Below, one piece after another: positions 10,650-18,581 of a stretch of DNA of 64,000 nt. The translations under genes were made by a program, and so were the position numbers. Position 1 is the stretch's first letter. Every line of letters starts with the position of its first letter. The stretch is taken from the NCBI GenBank assembly GCA_903843965.1, contig CAIMRY010000005.1, positions 110,804 through 174,803 of the forward strand, read 5' to 3'. Source of the stretch: an uncultured delta proteobacterium. GTDB taxonomy: Bacteria > Desulfobacterota > Desulfovibrionia > Desulfovibrionales > Desulfovibrionaceae. Under the pieces are notes generated by a model. That model saw only the letters and a list, made by a program, of their open reading frames with translations. It was not told the DNA's origin and did no database searches.

Positions 10650-11702
10650 GTGAAGAAACATACGCCCTGCACCCCCAACCTCTCGCGCCGACGTTTTCTG
10701 GCCAGCCTCGGCCTTGGCGGGCTGGGACTCGTTTTGCCGAGCGCGTCCCACGCGGCCAAGTCGCTCGCGGACGAGGAGCTGGTGACCCTGCATGACCTCA
10801 CCAAATGCGTGGGCTGCGGGGCCTGCGTGGACGCCTGCCGCGAGGCCAACGCCCACAAGTTCCCGGAGCCCGTCCGGCCCTTTCCGCCCATGTTCCCGGC
10901 CAGCGTCAAGGTCGAGGACTGGTCCACCAAGCGCCAGATAATCGACCGCCTGACGCCCTACAACTGGCTCTACATCCAGTCCGCCCACGGGCAGTTCCAG
11001 GGCCAGCGCTTCGACATCCACATCCCCCGGCGCTGCATGCACTGCCAGAACCCGCCCTGCGCCAACCTCTGCCCCTGGGGCGCGGCTGCGCGCGAGAAGA
11101 ACGGCGTGGTGCGCATCGACCCCGAGATATGCCTGGGCGGGGCCAAGTGCAAGACCGTGTGCCCCTGGGCCATCCCCATGCGCCAAACCGGCGTGGGCCT
11201 GTACCTGAAGCTCATGCCCCGCTATGGCGGCAACGGCGTGATGTACAAGTGCGACCGCTGCTATGACCGCCTGGCCAAGGGCCAGAAACCGGCCTGCGTG
11301 GAGGCCTGCCCTTACGGCGTGCAGGAAATCGGCCCGCGTTCCGACATCGTGGCCAAGGCCCACGCCCTGGCCCGCAACATCGACGGCTACATTTACGGCG
11401 AGACCGAGAACGGCGGCACCAACTCGCTCTACGTCTCGCCCGTGCCCTTCGACATCCTCGACGCCGCCGTGACCGCCGGGCCGGGCAAGCCGGACCTGGC
11501 CAAGGCCCCGGACAAGATGGCCGACGAGACCCGCATGGCTTACGCCGCGCTGTTCGCGCCCGTGGCCGGCATCATCGCCGGGGCCCTGCGCCTGGGCTCG
11601 CGCCTGTCCGGCGGCGACGACGCCGACGAGACGGACGACACGCCCAAACGCCCGCCGGACGCGGGCACGCCAGACGACGAACACAAGGGGACCTGGTCAT
11701 GA
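10650..11702 (+). CDS. Tat-exported ferredoxin-like electron-transfer subunit with four [4Fe-4S] motifs (HybA-like)
   Basis: 350 residues from a GTG start that sits 5 nt after GGGAG. The N-terminus carries a twin-arginine signal (SRRRFLASLG). Four cysteine clusters follow: CVGCGACVDAC, CMHCQNPPCANLC, a CLGGAKCKTVCPW motif, and CDRC with a distant CVEACP. A hydrophobic C-terminal segment (AALFAPVAGIIAGAL) could anchor it, as in HybA and FdnH. The protein would carry electrons at the periplasmic face between a periplasmic oxidoreductase and a membrane subunit. It overlaps the next gene by ATGA. The hydrogenase operon is nearby on the other strand, but no catalytic subunit lies in this transcript. 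Confidence 0.88.
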   Translation: MKKHTPCTPNLSRRRFLASLGLGGLGLVLPSASHAAKSLADEELVTLHDLTKCVGCGACVDACREANAHKFPEPVRPFPPMFPASVKVEDWSTKRQIIDRLTPYNWLYIQSAHGQFQGQRFDIHIPRRCMHCQNPPCANLCPWGAAAREKNGVVRIDPEICLGGAKCKTVCPWAIPMRQTGVGLYLKLMPRYGGNGVMYKCDRCYDRLAKGQKPACVEACPYGVQEIGPRSDIVAKAHALARNIDGYIYGETENGGTNSLYVSPVPFDILDAAVTAGPGKPDLAKAPDKMADETRMAYAALFAPVAGIIAGALRLGSRLSGGDDADETDDTPKRPPDAGTPDDEHKGTWS

Positions 11703-12169
11703 GCCTGCCTGTTTCGCGCCGCATGTCCTGGGCCTACGTGCTGGTTTTGTCCCTGCTGGCCGTCACCGGCGCCATGCAGATGCCCATCGCCAGCCGCTAC
11801 CGCATCGTGGCCGTGCCCGGCCTGGCCTGGCTGGGCGACTTCTGGCTCACGCACAGGCTGCACTACCTCGGGGCCATCGCTCTTTTGGCCCTGTGCAGCT
11901 ACCTGACCACCCGCTGGCTGCTCGAATGGCGGCGCAGCTATGCCCTAACCGCCTTCGGCCTGGTCCGGGCCGGGCTGCTGGCCGGGATCATCGCCACCGG
12001 GGCAGTGCGCGTGCTCAAAAACCTGCCGAACGTGTCCTTCGCCCCCGCGCCGACCATGCTCGTGGACTGGACGCACCTGGGCCTTGCCGTGCTGCTGGGC
12101 CTGCTGGCCCTGGTCAGACTGGTCCTGGCCAGGCTGGCGGTCAAGGCCAGCAGCTTCCGCCCGCGCTGA
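11699..12169 (+). CDS. Four-helix membrane protein, probable cytochrome b-like partner of the HybA-like ferredoxin
   Basis: 156 residues with four hydrophobic segments. Histidines in or near helices (LTHRLHYLGA and DWTHLGLAV) could ligate heme, as in the b-type subunits of formate dehydrogenases and hydrogenases, but the sequence is not close enough to name a family. The ATG overlaps the upstream TGA, so it is made with the ferredoxin subunit. A plausible role is to pass electrons from the periplasmic iron-sulfur protein to the quinone pool or take them from it. A strong terminator follows, so this is a two-gene unit. Confidence 0.75.
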   Translation: MSLPVSRRMSWAYVLVLSLLAVTGAMQMPIASRYRIVAVPGLAWLGDFWLTHRLHYLGAIALLALCSYLTTRWLLEWRRSYALTAFGLVRAGLLAGIIATGAVRVLKNLPNVSFAPAPTMLVDWTHLGLAVLLGLLALVRLVLARLAVKASSFRPR

Positions 12170-12186
12170 GGCCGGTCGAAAACGCC

Positions 12187-12227
12187 AAAGGGGCCATGCC
12201 GAACATCTGCGGCATGGCCCCTTTTTT
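12187..12227 (+). terminator. Strong Rho-independent terminator
   Basis: A 15-bp perfect stem (12187-12201 with 12210-12224) around an 8-nt loop, ending in a run of T residues. It closes the ferredoxin/membrane protein unit. It is not on the hydrogenase strand, but its symmetry would let it act on convergent transcripts. Confidence 0.92.
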
Positions 12228-12250
12228 CGGGCGCTGATTCAGGCGTGGGG

Positions 12251-12415
12251 CTAGGGCCTGTTTCCAAAAGATGGATTTTGTCCCCTGGTGAGGAGAGAGA
12301 CGATTTAGGGCCAGGGATAGTGCTCAGGCGGTACAGCCCTGGACCAAAACCGGCTCACGCCTGTAGACAGGCAAAGGCCCAGGGGGGAAAAGACACTTTG
12401 AGAGACAGGCCCTAG
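12251..12415. mobile_element. Possible MITE-like element with ~38-bp imperfect terminal inverted repeats
   Basis: The left end begins CTAGGGCCTGTTTCC at 12251. The right end, read inward on the minus strand from 12415, begins CTAGGGCCTGTCTCTC. The first 11 bases of the two ends are identical and about 30 of the first 39 match when aligned. The 165-bp interior has no reading frame. The right end overlaps the hypC stop codon, which lies in the terminal CTAG. Size, terminal symmetry and lack of coding capacity fit a non-autonomous transposon remnant. No transposase is nearby and no clear target duplication is visible. Confidence 0.45.
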
Positions 12416-12672
12416 ACCACGCAGTCCTGCACGATGCCCGCCTCTTCGGCGGCGGCCATGACGTCGCGCAGGACCTGGAGGGTCTCGCGCGCCTCCTCGG
12501 GGTGCAGCTTGCGGATGGCGAAGCCCGCGTGGATGATGAGGAAGTCGCCCAGGGCCACCTCTTCGTCCAGGATCATGAGCGAGGCGTGGACCGTGGTGTC
12601 GCCCTCGCCCACGCGGCAGGTGGCCACGTCGTCGGAAATTTCGATGATCTCAGCCGGGACTGCTAGGCACAT
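12412..12672 (-). CDS. hypC: [NiFe] hydrogenase maturation chaperone HypC/HupF family
   Basis: 86 residues from the ATG at 12672 (AGGAGAG upstream). It begins MCLAVPAEII, with the invariant Cys2 used by HypC to carry the Fe(CN)2CO moiety and bind the large-subunit precursor. It also has VALGDFLIIHAGFAIRKL, the conserved C-terminal signature. It is the last gene of the hyn operon and overlaps the end of the protease gene by 10 bp. Its stop codon lies inside the inverted-repeat element that follows, so the extreme C-terminus may have been altered by that insertion (inference). No other hyp genes occur here. Confidence 0.93.
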   Translation of the reverse strand: MCLAVPAEIIEISDDVATCRVGEGDTTVHASLMILDEEVALGDFLIIHAGFAIRKLHPEEARETLQVLRDVMAAAEEAGIVQDCVV

Positions 12673-13196
12673 GGTTCTCTCTCCTGTGTGATCGGGCTGG
12701 GATTGGCCTTGAGGCTGCACGAGCCCCCGGCCTTGACGACCTCTTCCAGCACAAAGCCCATAAGGGCCTCCTGGCGCCCCTTGGCGACCTCGGAGATGCC
12801 CACGTTCAGGGTGTGGTAGTCAAAGGGCTCCATGCCGATGATCACGGCATCGGGCCTGGTGCCCACAATCTCGCACATGATGAGCGTGTCCACAAGGTCT
12901 GTCTGGTGCATGGAGTCCTTGAAGGCCAGGCTCTTGCGCAGGTCCTCCCCGGTGAGCCGGTAGATGCTGCCGGGCTCGCCGTCGCCCAGGACCGCATCGA
13001 CCACGATGAGCAGGTCGCAGCCCATGATCGGGTCCATGAGCCGGGTGCCCAGGGTGCCGCCGTCCATGACCGTGACGTTGTCGGACAGGTCGTACAGCCG
13101 CGCTATCTCGTCCGCCGCGCAGACGCCGATGCCCTCGTCGGTGAAGAGGATGTTGCCCACGCCAAGGACCAGGATGCGTTTGGGAGAATCGGTCAT
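12663..13196 (-). CDS. hynC: Hydrogenase maturation endopeptidase (M52 family, HybD/HynC-like)
   Basis: 177 residues. It starts with the typical RILVLGVGNILFTDEGIGV. The nickel-binding residues of the family can be assigned as E21 (TDEGIGV), D67 (VVDAVLGD) and H97 (MHQTDL). The enzyme removes the C-terminal extension of the large subunit after nickel insertion; HynA here has the cleavable 15-residue tail. It lies downstream of hynA, separated by a stable hairpin, and overlaps hypC by 10 bp. Confidence 0.93.
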   Translation of the reverse strand: MTDSPKRILVLGVGNILFTDEGIGVCAADEIARLYDLSDNVTVMDGGTLGTRLMDPIMGCDLLIVVDAVLGDGEPGSIYRLTGEDLRKSLAFKDSMHQTDLVDTLIMCEIVGTRPDAVIIGMEPFDYHTLNVGISEVAKGRQEALMGFVLEEVVKAGGSCSLKANPSPITQEREPCA

Positions 13197-13208
13197 GCGG
13201 CCTCTTTG

Positions 13209-13259
13209 CTAAAAAAAGTGAAAAGGGACGGGAACCCGGTTGCCCGGATTCCCGTCCTT
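13209..13259 (-). terminator. Stable hairpin between hynA and the maturation genes, possible attenuator
   Basis: On the minus strand, just after the hynA stop, a long GC-rich hairpin (about 17 pairs with one bulge, 13259-13223) is followed by TTTTCACTTTTTTT. It could terminate part of the transcripts or stabilise the hynBA mRNA, which would give fewer copies of the protease and HypC than of the structural subunits. Confidence 0.7.
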
Positions 13260-13277
13260 ACATGATGCGTCTACAGT

Positions 13278-14957
13278 TTACAACACCTTGAAGCTGGCGG
13301 TCTGGCCGGTCTTGGCGTCGAGCACGTGCACGCCGCAGGCGATGCAGGGGTCGAAGCTGTGGACCGTGCGCAGGATCTCAACCGGGCGGGCGGGATCGAA
13401 GATCGGGGTGCCCATGAGGGCTTCCTCGACCGGACCCAGCTTGCCATTGGCGCAGCGGGGGCCAAGGCTCCAGGTGGAGGGCACCACGAGCTGGAAGTTC
13501 TCGATCTTGCCCTTCTTGATCTTGATCCAGTGGGACAGAGCGCCGCGCGGGGCCTGCACAAAGCCGACGCCTTCGGCCTCGTTGGGCATCTTCCACGGGG
13601 TGTACAGCTCGGTGTCGCCACTCTTGACGTTGCCGACCAGGGCGTCGAGCCAGGTCTGCATCTGGTTGGCGATGACCAGGCACTCGATGCCGCGGGCAGC
13701 GGTGCGGCCCAGGGTCGAGAACAGGGCCTCGGGGCCCACGCCCAGGTACTTCAGGACCAGGGTGACAGCGTCGACCGTGGGCTTGTGGCCCTTGGCGAAG
13801 GCGACCAGAACGGTGGCCAGGGGGCCGGTTTCGCAGGCTTCGCCGTTGTAGCGGGGAGCCTTCATCCAGGAGTAGCGGTCCTTGTCCTCAAGCTTGGTGT
13901 ACTTGGGCTCGGTGACGCCGTTGTACGGATGATGGGCCTTGTCGCCAACGTACCAGCTGTGCTTGACGTGCTCTTCGATCTTCTTCTGGTCCATGGCCTG
14001 GGGCTTGGCGATGTCGCGCTTCATGATCACGCCGGGGGCGAAGAAGCGGGAGTCATGGTTGTACTCGTCGGTGGGGAACTCGCCGAAGCTGATGAAGTTG
14101 CTGGTGCCGCCAATGCCGGCCCAGTCTTTGTAGAAGCTGGCCACGGCGAGCAGGTCCGGGATGTAGAAGTCGCGGATGAAGGCGATGACTTCGTCGGTCA
14201 GGGCCTTGTACTCGGCGATGCGGTCGGGCTTCAGGGCATCGTAGTTAGTCACGCCGCCGACGACGGTGAACTGGGTGTGCGGGTTCTTGGCGCCGAAGAT
14301 CGCCATGGCGCGGGCGGCCTTGACCTGCATGTGCAGGGCGTCAAGGTAGTGCTTCACGGCCATGAGATCGGCCTCGGCGGGCAGGTAGTAGGCTTCGTTC
14401 TTCTTCTCGCCCAGGAAGTAGGCGTTGGTGAAGATGCCGAGCTTGCCGGAGTCGATCAGGGCCTTGACCTTGGTCTGCACGGCCTTGAACTGGTCCGCGG
14501 TCTCTTTGCGGTTGGCGTTCAGGCTGTTGGACAGCGCGGCGGTCTTGGCGGGGTCGGCCTGCAGGGCGTTGGCCACGTTGACCCAGTCAAGGGCGTGCAG
14601 GTGATAGAAGTGCACGATGTGGTCGTGCAGGTACTGCGAACCCATGACCAGGTTGCGCATGATGGTGGCGTTCTTCGGGATCTTCACCTTGACGGCGTTG
14701 TCGACCGCACGGGTGGAGCACAGGGCGTGCACGTAGGTGCAGACGCCGCAGGCGCGCTGGGTGAAGTGCTGGGCATCGCGGGGGTCGCGGCCCTTCAGGA
14801 TGATTTCCAGGCCGCGGAACAGCTGGGAGCTGCTGCGGACATCGACGATTTTGCCGTTCTCGACGGTGGCGTCGATGCGCAGGTGGCCTTCAATACGAGT
14901 GACCGGGTCGACGACGACCGGGCCGGAGAAGTTGCTCTGGGGCGTTTTGGGCGCCAT
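13278..14957 (-). CDS. hynA: Periplasmic [NiFe] hydrogenase large subunit
   Basis: 559 residues. The two active-site motifs are RACGVCTYVHALCS near the N-terminus (C70, C73) and DPCIACGVH near the C-terminus (C538, C541); all four ligand codons are TGC or TGT, so this is the [NiFe] and not the selenium enzyme. It also has VDPVTRIEGH with the conserved glutamate. Fifteen residues follow H544, the expected cleavage site of the maturation protease. There is no signal peptide of its own: it is co-exported with the Tat-tagged small subunit. The start has a clear AGGAGG. In Desulfovibrio this enzyme oxidises H2 and reduces periplasmic c-type cytochromes. Confidence 0.98.
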   Translation of the reverse strand: MAPKTPQSNFSGPVVVDPVTRIEGHLRIDATVENGKIVDVRSSSQLFRGLEIILKGRDPRDAQHFTQRACGVCTYVHALCSTRAVDNAVKVKIPKNATIMRNLVMGSQYLHDHIVHFYHLHALDWVNVANALQADPAKTAALSNSLNANRKETADQFKAVQTKVKALIDSGKLGIFTNAYFLGEKKNEAYYLPAEADLMAVKHYLDALHMQVKAARAMAIFGAKNPHTQFTVVGGVTNYDALKPDRIAEYKALTDEVIAFIRDFYIPDLLAVASFYKDWAGIGGTSNFISFGEFPTDEYNHDSRFFAPGVIMKRDIAKPQAMDQKKIEEHVKHSWYVGDKAHHPYNGVTEPKYTKLEDKDRYSWMKAPRYNGEACETGPLATVLVAFAKGHKPTVDAVTLVLKYLGVGPEALFSTLGRTAARGIECLVIANQMQTWLDALVGNVKSGDTELYTPWKMPNEAEGVGFVQAPRGALSHWIKIKKGKIENFQLVVPSTWSLGPRCANGKLGPVEEALMGTPIFDPARPVEILRTVHSFDPCIACGVHVLDAKTGQTASFKVL

Positions 14958-15024
14958 ATCTAGATCCTCCTTAAATGATTAGGTGCAGCGAGAGGCTGAC
15001 AATTCCAAGAAATAACGAGTGAGC

Positions 15025-16023
15025 CTATTTTTCCATCTCGTAGAACGGGCTCATCTTATCCCAGAAATTGGGCTCGCTGCAGCCGATGCAGGGGTGACCA
15101 GCCTGAACAGGCCAGTTCACGCCGACGCCCTTGTCCAGGGGGTTGAACTTCTTGGTCGGGCAGTTGTTGTAGGTGGAGGGACCCTTGCAGCCGAGCTTGT
15201 ACAGGCACCAGCCCTTCTTGGCCTCGGCGGAGTCAAACGACATGGCGAACTCTTCCTTCTCGAAATGGGGCTGACGCTCGCACTGGTCGTGCACGGTCTG
15301 GCCGAAGAACACGGTGGGGCGCAGGTCGGCGTCCAGCGCGGGCAGCGGGGCCTTCTTGGTCACGGTCATGATGGCCGCGACAACGGTGCCGACCAGGTTG
15401 TACGGGTTGGGCGGGCAGCCGGGAACGTTGATGACCAGGCTCTTGGGGAACACGGCCTTGACGCCCTTGGCGTCGGTCGGGTTCGGCTTGGCCGCCTGCA
15501 CGCCGCCGTAAGCGGCGCAGGTGCCGTAGGCGATGGTGGCGAGGCAGTTGGCGTTGGTGATGGCCTTTTTGACCATCTCAACCATGGTGACGCCGCCGAC
15601 CTTGCCGTAGATGCCATGGTCCTTCATGGGGATGCCGCCCTCGACCACGAGCAGGTAGGGCTTCTTCATGGCGTCGTGCAGGGCCTTCTCGGCCATTTCG
15701 CCTGCGGCGGCCATGATGGTCTCCTGGTACTCGAGCGAGATGACATCAAGGATCAGGGTGTCAATGTAGGCGGTTTTGCCGTCGATGGAAGCCATGCGCA
15801 GAATGGACTCAGAACAACCGGTGCACTCTGCGTTGTGCAGCCAGATGACCGACGGACGATTGTCGGCCGTCAGCGCAGCCGCGACCTCGGTGGCATAAGC
15901 CGGCCCCATGCCCATGGTCGCCGCGATGATGCCGCAGAATTTCATGAAGTCGCGACGAGAAACGCCACTCTCTTCAAGGCGTTTTTCGGCGTCGGCCAAG
16001 CCATGTCCTACGGAAATCTTCAT
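15025..16023 (-). CDS. hynB: Periplasmic [NiFe] hydrogenase small subunit
   Basis: 332 residues from the ATG at 16023, preceded by GGAGG; the frame is open further upstream, but the Tat motif [10 protein letters not shown] at residues 22-31 fixes this start. Mature sequence probably begins near residue 51, followed by [13 protein letters not shown] (C67, C70: proximal [4Fe-4S] cluster). Further cysteines near the C-terminus ([12 protein letters not shown]) serve the medial and distal clusters. First gene of the hynBA-hynC-hypC operon, 67 nt before hynA. A TATAAT on the minus strand at 16042-16037 is too close to the Shine-Dalgarno to be the promoter. Confidence 0.98.
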   Translation of the reverse strand: MKISVGHGLADAEKRLEESGVSRRDFMKFCGIIAATMGMGPAYATEVAAALTADNRPSVIWLHNAECTGCSESILRMASIDGKTAYIDTLILDVISLEYQETIMAAAGEMAEKALHDAMKKPYLLVVEGGIPMKDHGIYGKVGGVTMVEMVKKAITNANCLATIAYGTCAAYGGVQAAKPNPTDAKGVKAVFPKSLVINVPGCPPNPYNLVGTVVAAIMTVTKKAPLPALDADLRPTVFFGQTVHDQCERQPHFEKEEFAMSFDSAEAKKGWCLYKLGCKGPSTYNNCPTKKFNPLDKGVGVNWPVQAGHPCIGCSEPNFWDKMSPFYEMEK

Positions 16024-16564
16024 ACAACACCTCCAGATTATAATGATACGTGACAGGAACGCCTTGCAAACTCTTGACTTTATGACCGCGTGACACAAAA
16101 AGCTGAACCGTGCCACACTTGCCATACGAATCTTGTAAAAATCAGCAAGCGAAACAGTGGGTTAGCTGTGGTAGCGAATACACGGGTCCACGGACAATGG
16201 CAAGGGGGGAGAGCAAAAAAACCGCAACGCTATGTCCTTACAACGTTTTGGAACAATTCGTAACACACTGGAATTAAGGCGTATCCACATTTCAAACCAC
16301 CATGTTGACCAGACGCCCAGGCTGCGGCAATAGTCGCTTGAGAGGCCCCATGCGCATGCACGTGGCCTGCCCCGGGGCGGGTTCGCCCTCGGCCTGCAAC
16401 GGCATGACCTCTCCCTGCCGGCCGAGCGCAGAGCAGCGGCCTGCATGCCTTCGCGAACCGTTCGCCCGGCCCAGGCCGTGAGGTCCCGAAGGGGTCGCCC
16501 TGGAGGGCGGCGTAGCATGGGCCGAGAGTTTTCGCTGGCCAACAGTCCAAAACAAGGAGCGCCC
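16024..16564. other. Intergenic region between divergent hynB and the thiamine-binding-type gene
   Basis: No reading frame here looks real. The region must hold the hyn promoter and one for the rightward genes. On the hyn strand there is a TGGCACG sequence (around 16115) and an imperfect TTGTG/CATAA inverted pair (around 16085-16105), but the spacing fits neither a sigma-54 promoter nor a CRP/FNR-type site exactly. Confidence 0.5.
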
Positions 16565-16894
16565 ATGAGCGTCATTGTGGAACTCACCGTCTTCCCGCTG
16601 GACAAGGGCCAAAGCGTCGGGGCTTACGTGGCCCGGGCCGTGGGCCTCATCCGCGCCAGCGGGCTGGCCTGCCAGCTCACGCCCATGGGCACCTGCATCG
16701 AGGGAGAGTGGGACAGGGTCATGGCCGTGGTGGACCAGTGCTTCCAGGCCCTGGCCAAGGACAGCGACCGCGTGTACCTGACCCTCAAGGCCGACTGGCG
16801 GCGCGGGCGGGAGAACGGCCTGCAGGCCAAGACCGCGAGCGTGGAGCGCGCCCTGGCCGCAACCCCCGGCCCTGAGATCAAGGAGAAGCCGTGA
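16565..16894 (+). CDS. Thiamine-binding-type small protein (MTH1187/YkoF-like, former DUF77)
   Basis: 109 residues, start supported by AAGGAG. The sequence MSVIVELTVFPLDKGQSVGA and the GLACQLTPMGTCIEGEWDRV segment are typical of the MTH1187 family, small ferredoxin-fold proteins thought to bind thiamine-like ligands. They have no known enzymatic activity. It overlaps the next gene (GTGA), so it is cotranslated with an iron-sulfur flavoprotein. Confidence 0.85.
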   Translation: MSVIVELTVFPLDKGQSVGAYVARAVGLIRASGLACQLTPMGTCIEGEWDRVMAVVDQCFQALAKDSDRVYLTLKADWRRGRENGLQAKTASVERALAATPGPEIKEKP

Positions 16895-17487
16895 AAAACG
16901 TCGTTTGCCTGCTGGGCAGCCCCCGGCCCAAGGGCAACAGCGCGATGATGGCCCAGGCCCTGTGCCAGTCCGCCGCTGTTGCCGGGGCCCAGGTGACGAC
17001 CTTTGCCCTGAACAGCCTGACCTACCGGGGCTGCCAGGGCTGCCTGGCCTGCAAGAAGGAGGCGGAGGCCTGCGTGCTGAACGACGGCCTGACGCCCATG
17101 CTTGAGGCCGTGCGCGCCTGCGACGTGCTGGTGCTGGCCACGCCGGTGTACTTCGGGGAGGTCACGTCCCAGCTCAAGGGCTTCATCGACCGCACCTTCG
17201 CCTACCTGAAGCCGAACTACCCCCGCCTGCCGCGCGGCGAGCGCTCGCGCCTGGCCCCCGGCAAGACCCTGGTCTTCATCATCGCCCAGGGCCACCCCAG
17301 GGAGGACCTGTTCACGGACATCTTCCCGCGCTACCAGTATCTGCTCAACTGGCAGGGTTTCACCAAGAGCCACCTCCTGCGCGCCTGCGCCATCTATGAC
17401 CAGGGCGCTGTGGCGGCCCGGCCCGAGCTCCTGGCCGCGGCCCAGGCCTTGGGCCGCGAACTGGCCCAGCCCACAGCCCCGGACTGA
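16891..17487 (+). CDS. Flavodoxin-fold iron-sulfur flavoprotein / NADPH-dependent FMN reductase family
   Basis: 198 residues, GTG start overlapping the previous TGA. The flavodoxin-like N-terminus LLGSPRPKGNSAMMAQAL binds the FMN phosphate. The compact cysteine motif C48-x2-C51-x2-C54-x6-C61 matches the iron-sulfur flavoprotein (Isf) pattern that holds a [4Fe-4S] cluster. VLATPVYFGEVTSQLKGFID is the second flavin-binding segment. Isf proteins in anaerobes transfer electrons and help remove O2 or H2O2. The physiological donor is not evident here. Confidence 0.88.
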   Translation: MKNVVCLLGSPRPKGNSAMMAQALCQSAAVAGAQVTTFALNSLTYRGCQGCLACKKEAEACVLNDGLTPMLEAVRACDVLVLATPVYFGEVTSQLKGFIDRTFAYLKPNYPRLPRGERSRLAPGKTLVFIIAQGHPREDLFTDIFPRYQYLLNWQGFTKSHLLRACAIYDQGAVAARPELLAAAQALGRELAQPTAPD

Positions 17488-17853
17488 AGGCCGTCCGGCT
17501 CCGCGCCAATGCGCCGAGGGCCGCGCAGAGAACACCCGGCCCCACCTGAGCCTCTCGGCCCTGTACGGCTGTGCTGCGGGTTGGAGCAGAGGCGCGGCAA
17601 CGGCAGCGCGCCGGGCAGAAGCAAGGTGCCGCTCCTGCACAACCTGTGCGCGTCCGAAACAACGAGCGCCGCCGCACCGGCCGGGCAGCCGCCCTGCCCC
17701 GCGCCCCTTTCTTGCGCCCGTTTCCAGCGCCGAGGCGTGCGGCCAGAAAGGCATCACCGCAGGCATGACCAGAGGCGGACTCCGCAGGCCGTGCGTGCGC
17801 GTCATTCCATCGCAACAGTATATTGAAGGAAATGGCCGGAGGCTGTCGGCCTG
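17488..17853. other. Intergenic region between convergent genes
   Basis: GC-rich. It contains no frame with a plausible start or protein-like composition and no T-tailed hairpin that I can identify. Nothing functional recognised. Confidence 0.5.
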
Positions 17854-18387
17854 TCAGGGCCTGGCAGGGGTAGGGGTCAGGCTCTCCTGGCGCTCCTGCG
17901 CCGGGCCGGGCGGGCAGTTCAGCCCCTCCAGGCAGAAGAAGCGCACCAACTCGCGCGAGTAGATGGCCCGCAGGTACTTGGGGTCGGCCAGGAACAGCCG
18001 GGTGCCGTTTGTGCATTGGGTCACGTGGGCGGCCTCCAGCGCGCGCACCTTGCGCGGGTAGCCCTCGACCACGAAGCGCGCCAAGAAGTAGTCGCTTTTC
18101 ACGTCGCGGGTGGCGGCGGCCATGCTGGCCTCGCTCACGGTGCGGCAGTTGGCGGCCACGTCAAGGTCGCAGCAGGCCTCCACCACGACCCTGCCGTCCT
18201 TGTCCTCGTGGCTGCTCCAGCGCACCTGCGTGAAATAGGGGTACTTCTCCAGGGCCTCGGCCACGGTCATGGACAGGTCCGGGGCGATGCGCGCCTGGCG
18301 CACGCTCTCCACCGGGTCGCCGCAGGCGGTCAGGAAAGCCAGGCATGGCAGCAAAAGGACGAGCGCGAGCGGGCGGATGCGGTGCAT
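17854..18387 (-). CDS. Predicted lipoprotein of unknown function
   Basis: 177 residues from the ATG at 18387, chosen because the signal peptide then runs MHRIRPLALVLLLPCLAF to a lipobox LTAC. The mature part has several cysteines (EACCDLDVAANC, THVTQC-like and RFFCLEGLNC regions) that could form disulfides in the periplasm. No family recognised. It is divergent from the lactate permease gene, with no obvious operon partners. Confidence 0.75.
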   Translation of the reverse strand: MHRIRPLALVLLLPCLAFLTACGDPVESVRQARIAPDLSMTVAEALEKYPYFTQVRWSSHEDKDGRVVVEACCDLDVAANCRTVSEASMAAATRDVKSDYFLARFVVEGYPRKVRALEAAHVTQCTNGTRLFLADPKYLRAIYSRELVRFFCLEGLNCPPGPAQERQESLTPTPARP

Positions 18388-18581
18388 GTAAGAACATCGC
18401 ACAACCCGTGGGCAAAATCAATGGCCCATAGACAGAGCGGATGGACGTGCGCACAGACCACCGGCCCGCGAGTGGGGGCTTGCATTCGGGCGTGAGAATC
18501 AATAAGACTGCGGCGTTGCCGCAATCCCGCCACGGTTTGGCCGCCCGCATGCACATCCCCCGAGGGGGCTGGAGGATCAAC

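Noticed and set aside
13278..14957. Selenium-containing [NiFeSe] hydrogenase
   Set aside because: All four active-site ligands are ordinary cysteine codons and there is no in-frame TGA in the C-terminal motif.
16037..16042. Perfect TATAAT upstream of hynB as -10 box
   Set aside because: It is only 13 nt from the start codon, so transcription would begin in or after the Shine-Dalgarno, and no -35 is at the right distance.
16090..16130. Sigma-54 promoter (TGGCACG) upstream of hynB
   Set aside because: The downstream GC element is one base too close to the GG element; spacing is strict for this class.
17396..17962. Plus-strand frame across the end of the flavoprotein gene and the following gap
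   Set aside because: Arg/Pro/Ala-rich shadow composition and it overlaps two supported genes in other frames.
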